64,000 nt of DNA from Oceaniradius stylonematis (GTDB lineage Bacteria; Pseudomonadota; Alphaproteobacteria; Rhizobiales; Rhizobiaceae). Positions 55,000 to 64,000 of the stretch are shown here, piece after piece (the stretch's first letter is position 1; each line of letters starts with the position of its first letter). The notes under the pieces are model-generated. The model was not told the origin of the DNA. It saw nothing but the letters and a program-made list of their open reading frames with translations, and did no database searches. The translations under genes and the position numbers were made by a program. The stretch spans positions 433,657 to 497,656 of the forward strand of contig NZ_QFWV02000008.1 in NCBI RefSeq assembly GCF_003149475.2. Direction: 5' to 3'.

Positions 55000-55941
55000 G
55001 TGACCCGGTACATCGTTCAACGCATGGTCGGCATGCTGGTGGTCGTCCTTCTGGTCCTGACCATCGCATTCGTCATCGTCCGGCTGGCGCCCGGCGATCC
55101 GGCGGCGCTCATGCTCGGTCCCGAAGCGACCCCGGCCGAAGCGGCCGAACTGCGCGAGCGGCTGGGTCTGAACGAACCGATCCCCATCCAGTATCTGAGC
55201 TTTGTCGGCAACGCCTTGCGCGGCGATCTGGGCACGTCGATCTTCTTCAACCAGCCGGTCACCCGGGTGCTGCTCGCCCGTGCGGAGCCCACTGTCTATC
55301 TGGCGCTTTTCTCGCTGATCATCGCGCTGATCATCGCCGTGCCGATCGGCATCTATGCCGCCTACCGGCGCGGGTCCTGGCTGGACCAAACCGCCATTTC
55401 GACGGCCATGCTCGCCGCCTCGGTGCCCAGCTTCTGGACCGGCCTGATGTTCCAGCGTTATCTGGCGACCGAACTGGGCTGGTTTCCGGCGGCCGGCTAT
55501 GGCGGCCCCGATGCCGACTTCTGGGTCCGCATGGGCCATCTCGTGCTGCCGTCGATCGTTCTGGGGATCGTCAATTCCGCGCTGATCCTGCGCTTCACGC
55601 GTGCCTCCATGCTCGACGTTCTGGGCGAGGACTATGTGCGCACGGCCCGGTCCAAGGGCATGACGGAATGGCGCGTCGTTCTGCGGCACGCGCTCAAGAA
55701 CGCGGCCATACCGATCATCACCGTCATCGGTCTGACATTCGCCCTTCTGGTATCCGGCGCGGTCGTCACCGAACGTGTGTTCAACATTCCCGGAATGGGC
55801 AATCTGGTGGTCAGCGCCGTGCTGCGGCGCGACTATCCGGTCATCCAGGGCACACTGATCGTCGTGGCGACGCTCTATGTGTTCATCAATCTTCTGACGG
55901 ACCTGCTCTATCTGCTCGTCGACAAGCGGGTGAGGTACTGA
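55000..55941 (+). CDS. Peptide-type ABC transporter permease (DppB family)
   Basis: A 313-residue, six-helix permease. The family start is TRYIVQRMVGMLVVVLLVLT, followed by RLAPGDPAALMLGPEATPAE near residue 28. The EAA coupling loop is YVRTARSKGMTEWRVVLRHALKNAAIP near 210-235, and the C-terminus LTDLLYLLVDKRVRY is canonical. The start is GTG at 55000. It is followed 3 nt later by dppC. Confidence 0.93.
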   Translation: MTRYIVQRMVGMLVVVLLVLTIAFVIVRLAPGDPAALMLGPEATPAEAAELRERLGLNEPIPIQYLSFVGNALRGDLGTSIFFNQPVTRVLLARAEPTVYLALFSLIIALIIAVPIGIYAAYRRGSWLDQTAISTAMLAASVPSFWTGLMFQRYLATELGWFPAAGYGGPDADFWVRMGHLVLPSIVLGIVNSALILRFTRASMLDVLGEDYVRTARSKGMTEWRVVLRHALKNAAIPIITVIGLTFALLVSGAVVTERVFNIPGMGNLVVSAVLRRDYPVIQGTLIVVATLYVFINLLTDLLYLLVDKRVRY

Positions 55942-55944
55942 TCG

Positions 55945-56802
55945 ATGTCCGCATCCGCGCTTGCCGACGAACCCGGTTTCCTCGAAGCGCTGTTTGCGCG
56001 GCGCGCCGTGCTCGTCTCGCTGATCGTGTTTCTTGTCATCCTCGCCGCCGTGATCCTGGCACCGCTGATCGCGCCGGCCGACCCGTCCGCGATGAGCGTA
56101 CGCAACCGGCTGGCCGCGCCCGGCGGTGACTACTGGCTCGGCGCCGACGCGTTCGGCCGCGATGTCCTGTCGCGCCTTCTCTATGCCGGCCAGGTCTCGC
56201 TGACGATCGGCTGCGGCGTGGCGCTTGTCGCCTCGGTCGTCGGCATCGTCTTCGGGCTGGTCGCCGGCTTCTTCCGGCGGCTGGACGGTCCGGTCTCGCG
56301 CATCGTCGACGCGATGATGGCGTTTCCCGACATTCTGCTGGCGATCGCGCTGGTGGCGATTCTGGGCGGATCGATGATCAACGTCATCATCGCCCTTTCG
56401 ATCGTCTATGCGCCGCGGATCGCGCGCATCGTCCGCGCATCGACCCTGGTCATCCGGGAGTTGCCCTTTGTCGAGGCCGCGCAGGCGCTCGGCAGTTCCA
56501 CCGGCTTCATCATGATCAACCATGTGCTGCGCAACATCGTCTCGCCGATCATCGTCCAGGCGACCTTCATCTTCGCCTATGCGATGCTGGCCGAAGCCGG
56601 CCTGTCCTTCCTGGGCGTCGGTGTCGATCCCTCGACCCCGACATGGGGCACCATGATCAATGAGGGGCGGCAATATATCGACCAGGCCGCTTTCCTGATC
56701 TTCTTTCCCGGCATTGCGATTTCCGTCTCGGTCCTGTGCCTGCAACTGATCGGCGACGGCCTGCGCGATGCGCTCGATCCCCGGATCGCAAAGGAACTCT
56801 GA
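55945..56802 (+). CDS. Peptide-type ABC transporter permease (DppC family)
   Basis: A 285-residue permease. The OppC-type N-terminus is followed by GDYWLGADAFGRDVLSRLLYAGQVSL near residue 55 and the EAA-type loop PFVEAAQALGSSTGFIMINHVLRN near 170-195. The C-terminus GDGLRDALDPRIAKEL is typical. The gene ends 1 nt before the amidohydrolase start, so transporter and enzyme are cotranscribed. Confidence 0.93.
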   Translation: MSASALADEPGFLEALFARRAVLVSLIVFLVILAAVILAPLIAPADPSAMSVRNRLAAPGGDYWLGADAFGRDVLSRLLYAGQVSLTIGCGVALVASVVGIVFGLVAGFFRRLDGPVSRIVDAMMAFPDILLAIALVAILGGSMINVIIALSIVYAPRIARIVRASTLVIRELPFVEAAQALGSSTGFIMINHVLRNIVSPIIVQATFIFAYAMLAEAGLSFLGVGVDPSTPTWGTMINEGRQYIDQAAFLIFFPGIAISVSVLCLQLIGDGLRDALDPRIAKEL

Positions 56803-56803
56803 A

Positions 56804-57936
56804 ATGGCGCTTACCCTGACCAATTTCGAGGCCGTCGGCTTTGACGGCACCGCGCCTCGAACGATCGCGATATCGGACGATGGCACGATCGCCCGCGATG
56901 CGCTGCCCGGCGCCGAAACGATCGATTGCAAGGGTGCCCGCCTGTCGCCGGGATGGACCGATCTTCACGTCCATGTCTGGCATGGCGGGACCGATATCTC
57001 CGTGCGGGCCAGCCAGGCCGGCCGCGCAACGGGCGTCACCGCCATGGCCGATGCGGGTTCGGCGGGCGAAGCCAATTTCCACGGCTTGCGCGAATATGTC
57101 ATCGAACCGCATACCGAGACGATCAAGGCGTTCCTGAACATCGGCTCGATCGGGCTTGTCGCCTGCAACCGCGTCTCCGAACTGATCGACATGCGCTCGA
57201 TCGACATCGACCGGACGCTTGAGGTCATCGAGGCCAACCGCGACGTGGTCTGCGGCATCAAGGTGCGCGCCAGCGGCGTCATCGTCGGCACCTGGGGCAT
57301 CACGCCGGCCAGGATAGCAAAGCGCGTCGCCGAGATCGCCGGCCTTCCCGTCATGGTCCATATCGGCGAGCCGCCGCCGCTGATCGACGAGATTTTCGAC
57401 ATCTTGACCCCCGGCGACATCGTCACCCACTGCTTCAACGGCAAGAAGGCCGGTTCCGTGCTCGACACGCCGCAGGTCTATGCCAAAGCCAGGGATCTGG
57501 CCCGGCGCGGCGTTCTGATGGACATCGGCCATGGCGTCGCCTCGTTCGACTTCGGCGTCGCGCGACAGGCGGTCGCCGACGGCTTCCTGCCATTTTCGAT
57601 TTCCACCGATCTGCACCTGCGCAACATTGGCGGGCCGGTGCACGACATGGCGACGACGCTCTCCAAGATGCTGGCCATCGGCCTGCCGCTCGAAGCATGC
57701 ATCGACGCCGTCGCCGCCAGCCCGCGCGGCTTTCTGGGCCTTTCCGCCGGCGACGGACTGGCCCCCGGAACCAAGGCCGATTTCACGATCTTCGACATTG
57801 TCGACGGCGACCTCGACGCCGTCGACAGCCAGGGCAATCACCTGACCATCGATCGCGTCTTCGAACCGCGATGGACCGTCCTTGGCGCGTCGATCGAACC
57901 GGCCGCGCGACGCGTGCCGCATGAGGAGAGCCCCGA

Positions 57937-57940
<4 letters not shown>
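56804..57940 (+). CDS. Amidohydrolase/deacetylase-family metallohydrolase
   Basis: A 378-residue amidohydrolase-superfamily enzyme. Metal motif HVHVW lies near residue 53, a probable carboxylated Lys in GIKVRASG near 150, His in VMVHIGEPP near 180 and THCFNG near 205, and the catalytic Asp in ISTDLH near 267. This layout fits the EF_0837/AHA_3915-type deacetylase subgroup often paired with SelA-like PLP enzymes, and one is present at 61271. It probably removes an acyl group from the imported compound. Its stop overlaps the next ATPase (ATGA). Confidence 0.85.
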
Positions 57941-58930
<990 letters not shown>

Positions 58931-58938
<8 letters not shown>

Positions 58939-59902
58939 GACCGCCGCCGCACCGCCGCTGATCTCCATCCGGAACCTGTCCAAGCGGTTCGAGACGCCGC
59001 GCGGCACGGTTCATGCGGTGCGCGATGTCAGCTTCGACATTCCGCGCGGTTCGATCACCGGGCTGGTCGGCGAGTCCGGCTCGGGCAAGACGACGCTCGG
59101 CCGCGCCCTGCTCCGGCTGATCGAGCCGTCGGACGGACAGACCTTTTTCGACGGCATCGATCTGAACACGCTCGGTGCCGGCGCCATGCGCGCCATGCGG
59201 CGCCGCATGCAGATCATCTTTCAGGACCCCGTCTCCTCGCTCAATCCGCGCATGCGCGTGCACGAGATCATCGGCGAGGGCCTGCGGGCGCACGGGCTGG
59301 GCGATCGCCGCAAGCGGCGCGACATGGTCGCCGGCCTTTTGGCGGAAGTGGGCCTGCAGCCCGATCACATGTCGCGCTATCCACACGAGTTCTCCGGCGG
59401 CCAGCGCCAACGGATCGGCATCGCGCGTGCGCTCGCGCTGGAACCGGAATTCATCGTCGCCGACGAAAGCGTGTCGGCGCTGGATGTGTCGATCCAGGCC
59501 CAGGTGCTCAACCTGCTTCTCGAAATCCGCGACAAGCGCAATCTGACGATGCTGTTCATCGCGCACGATCTGTCGGTGGTGGAATATCTGTGCGACAAGA
59601 TCGTGGTCATGTATCTGGGCCGCGCCGTCGAAATCGGCGATGCCGGACCGGTCTATCGCGCCCCCGCACACCCTTACACACGCGCGCTGCTGTCGGCCAT
59701 TCCCATTCCGGACCCCGAACGACAGGCGAACCGCGAGATACTGGCCGGCGACATTCCCAGTCCGCTGTCACCGCCATCGGGCTGCGTCTTCCGCACACGA
59801 TGCGCGCACGCGCTGGAGACCTGCGCACGGGGCGAGCCCGGCGCCCATGCCGTCTCGGCCAACCATACCGCCTTCTGCAAGAGAATAGAGGAGCTTGCAT
59901 GA
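58931..59902 (+). CDS. Peptide-type ABC transporter ATP-binding protein (DppF family)
   Basis: A 323-residue OppF/DppF ATPase. Walker A is GESGSGKTTLGRALLRL near residue 52, the Q-loop IFQDPVSSLNPRMRVHEII near 100, the signature FSGGQRQRIGIARALAL near 155, and Walker B FIVADESVSALDVSIQ, in which the usual Pro after Glu is Ser. The C-terminal Cys motif is GCVFRTRCAHALETC. The start at 58931 lies inside the dppD end; the stop overlaps the RidA start. Confidence 0.94.
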
Positions 59903-60393
59903 CCCAGACCCGGCTCATTGAAACGCCCCAGACGCGGCTTGCCATGCTTGGCCATGCATTGCCGGTGCGGGCGCCCGCGCCGGTGGGCGCGTTCGACAAT
60001 GCCCGGCGCCATGGCGATCTGCTTTTTGTTTCCGGCCAGGGACCGGTGCGCGAGGACGGTTCGCTCGCACACGGCAAGGTCGGTCTCGACGTATCGGCCG
60101 AAGAGGCGCGCGCGCATGCCGAACTGGTGACGCTGAACCTTCTGGCCGTCGTCAACGACAAGCTGGGCGGGCTCGACGGTGTCGGCGCCGTCGTCAAGCT
60201 GGTCGGCCTTGTCAACGCCACGCCGGATTTCGAACGGCATCCGTTCGTCATCGACGGCGCTTCGGAACTGCTGCATGCGGTCTTCGGTGCCGACGGCGTG
60301 CATGCGCGCACATCCTACGGCGTTGCGTCATTGCCCAACAAGATCACCGTGGAGATCGACGCGATCTTCGCGGTGCGACCGGAATGGGGTTGA
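59899..60393 (+). CDS. RidA/YjgF-family protein
   Basis: A 164-residue Rid-family protein of the longer YjgH/Rid6-like type. It has RRHGDLLFVSGQGPVREDG, LVTLNLLAVVNDKLGGLD and ASELLHAVFGADGVHARTSYGVASLP. RidA proteins hydrolyse the reactive enamine/imine intermediates released by PLP eliminases. Its place in an operon with a deacetylase and near a SelA-like PLP enzyme fits such a job. The invariant RidA Arg corresponds to the HARTSYGV segment. Its start overlaps the dppF stop. Confidence 0.88.
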   Translation: MTQTRLIETPQTRLAMLGHALPVRAPAPVGAFDNARRHGDLLFVSGQGPVREDGSLAHGKVGLDVSAEEARAHAELVTLNLLAVVNDKLGGLDGVGAVVKLVGLVNATPDFERHPFVIDGASELLHAVFGADGVHARTSYGVASLPNKITVEIDAIFAVRPEWG

Positions 60394-60428
60394 CCTCTTC
60401 CCAGCCTGACGTTTTCGGCGCGGCGCCC

Positions 60429-61199
60429 TCAGGCCGCCTTCTGGCCCAGCGCGCGCTCCACGGCAAGGGCCGCGTCCTGGACGGCATGCGCCAGTTCGGC
60501 GCCCCGTGCCCGCGCCTGACGCTCCGACAGGACGACCGAGATCGTCGCCGTGCAGGCACCGGTTTCATCGCGGATCGGCGCGGCAATGCAGGCGACCGAA
60601 AACTCCGAGCTGCTCATCTGGATCGAAAGCCGGTTGACGAAGTCGGCGCGCGATTGTGCAGCCAGCTTGTCCGGATCGGTTTCCGCCGTGCCCGTGTGGG
60701 AGGGCTTGGCACAATCGGCAAAGGCCGCGCGCCGTTCATCGTCGGGCAGGTGGCCCAGCAGCAGGCGGCCGGACGCGGTCCAGTTCAGCGGCACGCGGGT
60801 GCCGACATTGGAGGCGACGCGGAAATGGCCCTCGCCTTCGGCCATGCCGATGACGACCATCATGCCCTCGTCGCGGGCGCAGATCTGGACCGTCTCCCCC
60901 GTCGCCTGCGACAGGCGCTGCATTTCGCGCTTGGCCTCGGCAAACATGTCCATGCGGGCGCGATAGACAAGCCCGTAGCGCATCAGTCGCGGCCCGAGCC
61001 AGACCCGGCTTTCGTCCGACCGGGACAGCACGTCCCGTTCGACCAGTTCGTCGACGATCCGGTAGATGGTCGAGGCGGGCGCGCCGGCCGACTTCGCCAG
61101 ATCGTAGGCGCTCATGGGCTCCTGGCGTTCGGTCAGGATATCCATCACCTGAAGCGCACGGTCGATGCCGCTGGTGCGCTTGCGTTTTTCGTCGGACAT
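60429..61199 (-). CDS. IclR-family transcriptional regulator
   Basis: A 256-residue IclR protein. The winged helix is GIDRALQVMDILTERQEPMSAYDLAKSAGAPASTIYRIVDEL (residues 10-50). The effector domain has DMFAEAKREMQRLSQATGETVQICARD near 90 and SSSEFSVACIAAPIRDETG near 195. ATG at 61199 matches family length. It is divergent from the SelA-like gene and convergent with ridA. It most likely represses the transporter-deacetylase operon and the SelA-like gene; its effector is unknown. Confidence 0.92.
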   Translation of the reverse strand: MSDEKRKRTSGIDRALQVMDILTERQEPMSAYDLAKSAGAPASTIYRIVDELVERDVLSRSDESRVWLGPRLMRYGLVYRARMDMFAEAKREMQRLSQATGETVQICARDEGMMVVIGMAEGEGHFRVASNVGTRVPLNWTASGRLLLGHLPDDERRAAFADCAKPSHTGTAETDPDKLAAQSRADFVNRLSIQMSSSEFSVACIAAPIRDETGACTATISVVLSERQARARGAELAHAVQDAALAVERALGQKAA

Positions 61200-61226
61200 G
61201 GGCTGTTGCTCCGGCTTCGCTTTTTC

Positions 61227-61242
61227 TTCCACTATTATGGAA
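61227..61242. promoter_or_regulatory. IclR-type operator in the iclR/SelA-like divergent promoter
   Basis: TTCCA (61227-61231) and TGGAA (61238-61242) are perfect inverse complements around CTATTA. IclR-family sites commonly show TGGAA/TTCCA arms. It lies 28 nt from the iclR start and 28 nt from the SelA-like start. Confidence 0.65.
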
Positions 61243-61270
61243 ACCGTTCCCAAAGCACAAGGCACGCGAC

Positions 61271-62491
61271 ATGACGACACCGACTGCGCAGGACCCCGAT
61301 CGGGCCTTCTACACAAGCCGCGGGCTCACCCCCGTGATCAACGTGTCCGGGACGATGACCGCGCTCGGTGCCTCGATCGCCGGCAAGCCCGTGCGCGACG
61401 CGACCGCCGAAATCATGGCCCATTTCGTCAACATGCACCAGTTGCAGGCGCGCGCCAGCCGCACCATCGCTATGGCGACCGGCGCGGAGGCCGGCTGCAT
61501 GACCGCATCGGCCAGCGCCGGCATCACCCTGTCGGTCGCCGCATGCATGACGGGGGTCGATCCGGCGCGCGCCGAGGCGCTGCCGAAGCGTCCGGGAGAA
61601 AAGAACGAGGTCGTCATCCAGCTGGGGCACATGTGCGGCTATGGCGCGCCGGTCTCGCAGGCCATCGAACTGGCCGGCGCCACCGTCTGCCCGGTCGGCC
61701 AGTCGACGCTGGTCATGGATCATCAGCTCGAGGGCGCTTTGACCGAGAAGACGGCGGCGGCGGTCTATGTGGTCTCCCATCACGTCGTCCACTACGGCCA
61801 GATGCCGCTCGAGCCTTTTGTCCGGATCTGCGCGGCCAGGGGCGTGCCGGTGATCGTCGATGCGGCGTCCGAATACGACCTGCGCGGCTTTCTGGCGGCC
61901 GGCGCCGACATGGCGGTCTATTCGGGCCACAAGTTTCTGGGCGGGCCGACCTCGGGCATCATCGCCGGCCGCCGCGATCTTGTCCGCGCCGCCTATCTTC
62001 AGAACATCGGCATCGGACGCGGCATGAAGATCGGCAAGGAGAGCATTGCCGGCGCGATCGCAGCCCTGGAGGCATGGCAGACGCGCGATCATGCCGGCAT
62101 CCGCGCCGGCGAGCGCGCCGCGCTCGACCTGTGGCATTCGACGCTCACCGGTTTCGACGGCGTCGATCCGAAGATCGTCCCCGATCCGACCGGCAATCCG
62201 CTGGACCGGCTTCAGGTGGAGATCGACGCGAGGCGGCTCGGCGCGAGCGCGGCGACGCTGGCACGCGTGCTCGCCGAACGGAACCCGGCGATCGTCGTCC
62301 GCAATCACGAGGTCGAACTGGGTTACTTCCAGCTCGATCCGTGCAATCTGAAGCTCGGCCAGGCCGAACAGGTGGCCGCCGCGCTGACCGATGTTTTTGC
62401 ACGTGCCGCGCAATGGGAAGCCCGGCCCGGCGATTTCGATGCGGCGCGCAATGGCGGCGTCGACGGTTACTTGAACTGGCCGGCCGAATAG
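61271..62491 (+). CDS. SelA-like PLP-dependent enzyme (D-glucosaminate ammonia-lyase/dehydratase type)
   Basis: A 406-residue fold-type I PLP enzyme resembling SelA/DgaE-like lyases. TPVINVSGTMTALGASIAG lies near residue 20, ATGAEAGCMTASASAGITL near 70 and VDAASEYDLRGFLAAGADM, with the cofactor Asp/His region, near 195. The PLP lysine is in YSGHKFLGGPTSGI near 220. It is not a selenocysteine synthase: the tRNA-binding N-terminal domain is absent. It probably eliminates ammonia or water from an amino acid or amino sugar acid released by the deacetylase, giving an enamine for RidA. Substrate unknown. Confidence 0.85.
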   Translation: MTTPTAQDPDRAFYTSRGLTPVINVSGTMTALGASIAGKPVRDATAEIMAHFVNMHQLQARASRTIAMATGAEAGCMTASASAGITLSVAACMTGVDPARAEALPKRPGEKNEVVIQLGHMCGYGAPVSQAIELAGATVCPVGQSTLVMDHQLEGALTEKTAAAVYVVSHHVVHYGQMPLEPFVRICAARGVPVIVDAASEYDLRGFLAAGADMAVYSGHKFLGGPTSGIIAGRRDLVRAAYLQNIGIGRGMKIGKESIAGAIAALEAWQTRDHAGIRAGERAALDLWHSTLTGFDGVDPKIVPDPTGNPLDRLQVEIDARRLGASAATLARVLAERNPAIVVRNHEVELGYFQLDPCNLKLGQAEQVAAALTDVFARAAQWEARPGDFDAARNGGVDGYLNWPAE

Positions 62492-62588
62492 CGGCGATTG
62501 CGCGACAATGACTGGCGCAAGATGGCCGGCCGGCGGTCGCGTCGGCTTGCAGGCGGGCCTTTGGGCCATGTGGCGCGAGCCATCCGCC

Positions 62589-64000
62589 TTAATGGAAGTC
62601 CCGGCTCTTGGGGATGATGCGCACATCGCGCGGATGACGGTCGCGGCCGGGCGCCGGGCCGCCCTTGACGCTGTCGCCCCTGGCAAATTGCGGGCGGATC
62701 ACCTCGTCGGCGGGCGAAAGCGCGATGGTCGGCGTATGCGCATCCGACAGCCTGTTGAGTTCAAGGGTGCGGTCCAGAATGGATGTGGCGATCAGATGGA
62801 TGACGCCTTCCTTGCTCTTTTGAACATGACCGCACGCGACCGCCAGCTTGGCGCCCATGATGGCCCGGCGGAAACGCTCGAACCGGCGCGCCCAGACCAG
62901 CACGTTGACGATGCCGGTCTCGTCCTCGAGCGTCATGAAGATGGCATTGCCCTTGCCCGGCCGCTGCCGGATCAGCACGACGCCGGCGGTCCTGATCCAT
63001 TTGCCGTCCGGCATGTCTGCGACCTGCTGCGATGACAGGATCCTGTCGGCCGCAAAGACCGGCCTGAGCAGCGCCATCGGATGGCTTTTCAGGGAAAGCC
63101 GGGTGGTCTGGTAATCGGCCACCACATGTTCGGCCAGCTTCATCGCAGGCAGGGCGGCGTCCGGCTCGGCGGACAGTTCGTCGCGCCGCGCCGCCTCGAA
63201 CAGCGGCAGCGGCACATCGTCCGGTAGCCGCCGCACCGCCCACAGCGCATCGCGGCGGTCGAGCCCGATCGAGCGGAACGCATCGGCATCGGCGAGGATT
63301 TTCAGCGCCCGCTTTTCGAGCCGTGCGCGCCGCCAGACCATTTCGGCGCTGTCGAAACCCGCGCCGCGCACGGCGGCGATCCGGTCGGCCCAGTCCTCGT
63401 GGAACCCGTCGATCTGGCGAAAGCCGAGCCGCAGCGCCAGCGCGCCGTCTTGCGCCCTTTCGAGCGTGTTGTCCCATTGGCTGCGATTGATGTCGGCGGC
63501 GCGAACCTCAATGCCGTTCTCCTGCGCGTCGCGCACGATCTGGGCCGGCGCGTAAAAGCCCATGGGCTGGGCGTTGAGCAGGCCGCAGGCGAACACCGCC
63601 GGCTCGTGATGCTTGATCCAGGACGAGATGTAGACGAGCTTGGCGAACGAAGCGGCATGGCTTTCGGGAAAGCCATATTCGCCGAACCCCTTGATCTGGT
63701 TGAAGCAGCGTTCGGCGAACTCGCGCTCATAGCCGCGCTCCACCATCCGCTCGACCATCAGATCCTCGAAATTCTGGATCGTGCCGACATGGCGGAAGGT
63801 GGCCATGGCCCGGCGCAGCCCATTGGCCTCTTCGGGCGAAAAGCGCGCCGCGACCATGGCGATCTTCATCGCCTGCTCCTGGAACAGCGGCACGCCCTTG
63901 GTCCGGTCGAGCACCTTGCGCAACTCATCGGGCGGGCCGTGCTCCGGAGACGGCGCGGGATAGACGACGTCTTCCTCGCCATTGCGGCGGCGCAGATAGG
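62589..64000 (-). CDS. dnaE2: Error-prone DNA polymerase DnaE2, C-terminal part (N-terminus beyond right edge)
   Basis: SOS-type alpha-subunit homologue acting in damage-induced mutagenesis with ImuA/ImuB. The last 470 codons are visible, open to the window edge; a TTG at 63923 is internal, not the start. It shows GVPLFQEQAMKIAMVAARF near the edge and GFGEYGFPESHAASFAKLVY (the polymerase finger region). The OB-fold domain has GVVLIRQRPGKGNAIFMTLE, and the signature ending RDVRIIPKSRDFH is diagnostic for DnaE2. It is convergent with the SelA-like gene across a 97-nt gap with no clear terminator. Confidence 0.95.
   Translation of the reverse strand, partial: YLRRRNGEEDVVYPAPSPEHGPPDELRKVLDRTKGVPLFQEQAMKIAMVAARFSPEEANGLRRAMATFRHVGTIQNFEDLMVERMVERGYEREFAERCFNQIKGFGEYGFPESHAASFAKLVYISSWIKHHEPAVFACGLLNAQPMGFYAPAQIVRDAQENGIEVRAADINRSQWDNTLERAQDGALALRLGFRQIDGFHEDWADRIAAVRGAGFDSAEMVWRRARLEKRALKILADADAFRSIGLDRRDALWAVRRLPDDVPLPLFEAARRDELSAEPDAALPAMKLAEHVVADYQTTRLSLKSHPMALLRPVFAADRILSSQQVADMPDGKWIRTAGVVLIRQRPGKGNAIFMTLEDETGIVNVLVWARRFERFRRAIMGAKLAVACGHVQKSKEGVIHLIATSILDRTLELNRLSDAHTPTIALSPADEVIRPQFARGDSVKGGPAPGRDRHPRDVRIIPKSRDFH

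Noticed and set aside
53389..56931. A 1180-codon open frame on the minus strand opposite the peptide-type ABC genes
   Set aside because: It is antisense to three clearly recognised genes, has low-complexity Asp/Arg/Gly-rich composition typical of a GC-rich shadow frame, and shows no domain.
61271..62491. SelA-like protein as selenocysteine synthase
   Set aside because: It lacks the N-terminal tRNA-binding region, no selB or tRNA-Sec is nearby, and it sits in an IclR catabolic locus.

Overview
The window is GC-rich, densely packed alphaproteobacterial DNA, most likely from a marine or otherwise free-living Hyphomicrobiales/Rhodobacterales-type organism. The evidence is TRAP and ABC uptake systems, many 1-4 nt start/stop overlaps, a DnaE2 polymerase, a class I PHA synthase and a FixK/FNR-style stress island. 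The exact taxon cannot be read from the sequence. I saw no tRNA, rRNA, CRISPR array, IS element or phage gene. Both ends cut through genes: an aryl-CoA ligase on the left and dnaE2 on the right.

Region 1 (1-16161) is a tryptophan/anthranilate catabolic locus. A minus-strand operon encodes a fused 2-aminobenzoyl-CoA monooxygenase/reductase, an SDR, a MarR regulator, a crotonase, an acyl-CoA dehydrogenase, a cupin and a 2-aminobenzoate-CoA ligase. It diverges from glutaryl-CoA dehydrogenase and a fused enoyl-CoA hydratase/3-hydroxyacyl-CoA dehydrogenase. Beyond these lie kynureninase, tryptophan 2,3-dioxygenase, an arylformamidase-type hydrolase, a flavin monooxygenase and a second cupin, all on the minus strand, with a divergent AraC regulator. 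Together they suggest tryptophan -> N-formylkynurenine -> kynurenine -> anthranilate -> anthraniloyl-CoA -> reduced ring -> beta-oxidation -> glutaryl-CoA -> crotonyl-CoA.

Region 2 (16391-22307) is an aldonate/gluconate-type locus: a LacI regulator, a gluconokinase, a DctPQM TRAP transporter and an enolase-superfamily sugar-acid dehydratase. It has a strong LacI operator and a near-identical copy inside the regulator gene.

Region 3 (22449-44340) is a stress/energy island. It holds a phosphoribosyltransferase, acetyl-CoA synthetase, a fused E1 pyruvate-dehydrogenase-like protein, E2, an acyl carrier protein, a P-type ATPase, Hsp20, a universal stress protein, a CBS protein, a Crp/Fnr regulator, a BmpA-type nucleoside ABC transporter, DUF2267 and DUF4386 proteins, an SDR, PhaC and a small conserved-looking protein. 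Six copies of an FNR-like box, TTGAC-N4-GTTAA with a directional GC tail, sit in front of its transcription units. They suggest one regulon, possibly under the local Crp/Fnr protein.

Region 4 (44559-52881) is B12 and TonB-dependent uptake: BtuB-F-C-D behind a clear cobalamin riboswitch, then an IsdG/HmuQ-like haem monooxygenase, TonB, two ExbD proteins (one with Asn at the channel Asp), ExbB and an exported protein.

Region 5 (53407-62491) is an IclR-controlled locus with a peptide/opine-type ABC transporter, an amidohydrolase/deacetylase, RidA and a SelA-like PLP enzyme. This looks like an uncharacterised route for an acylated amino compound. The partial dnaE2 ends the window.
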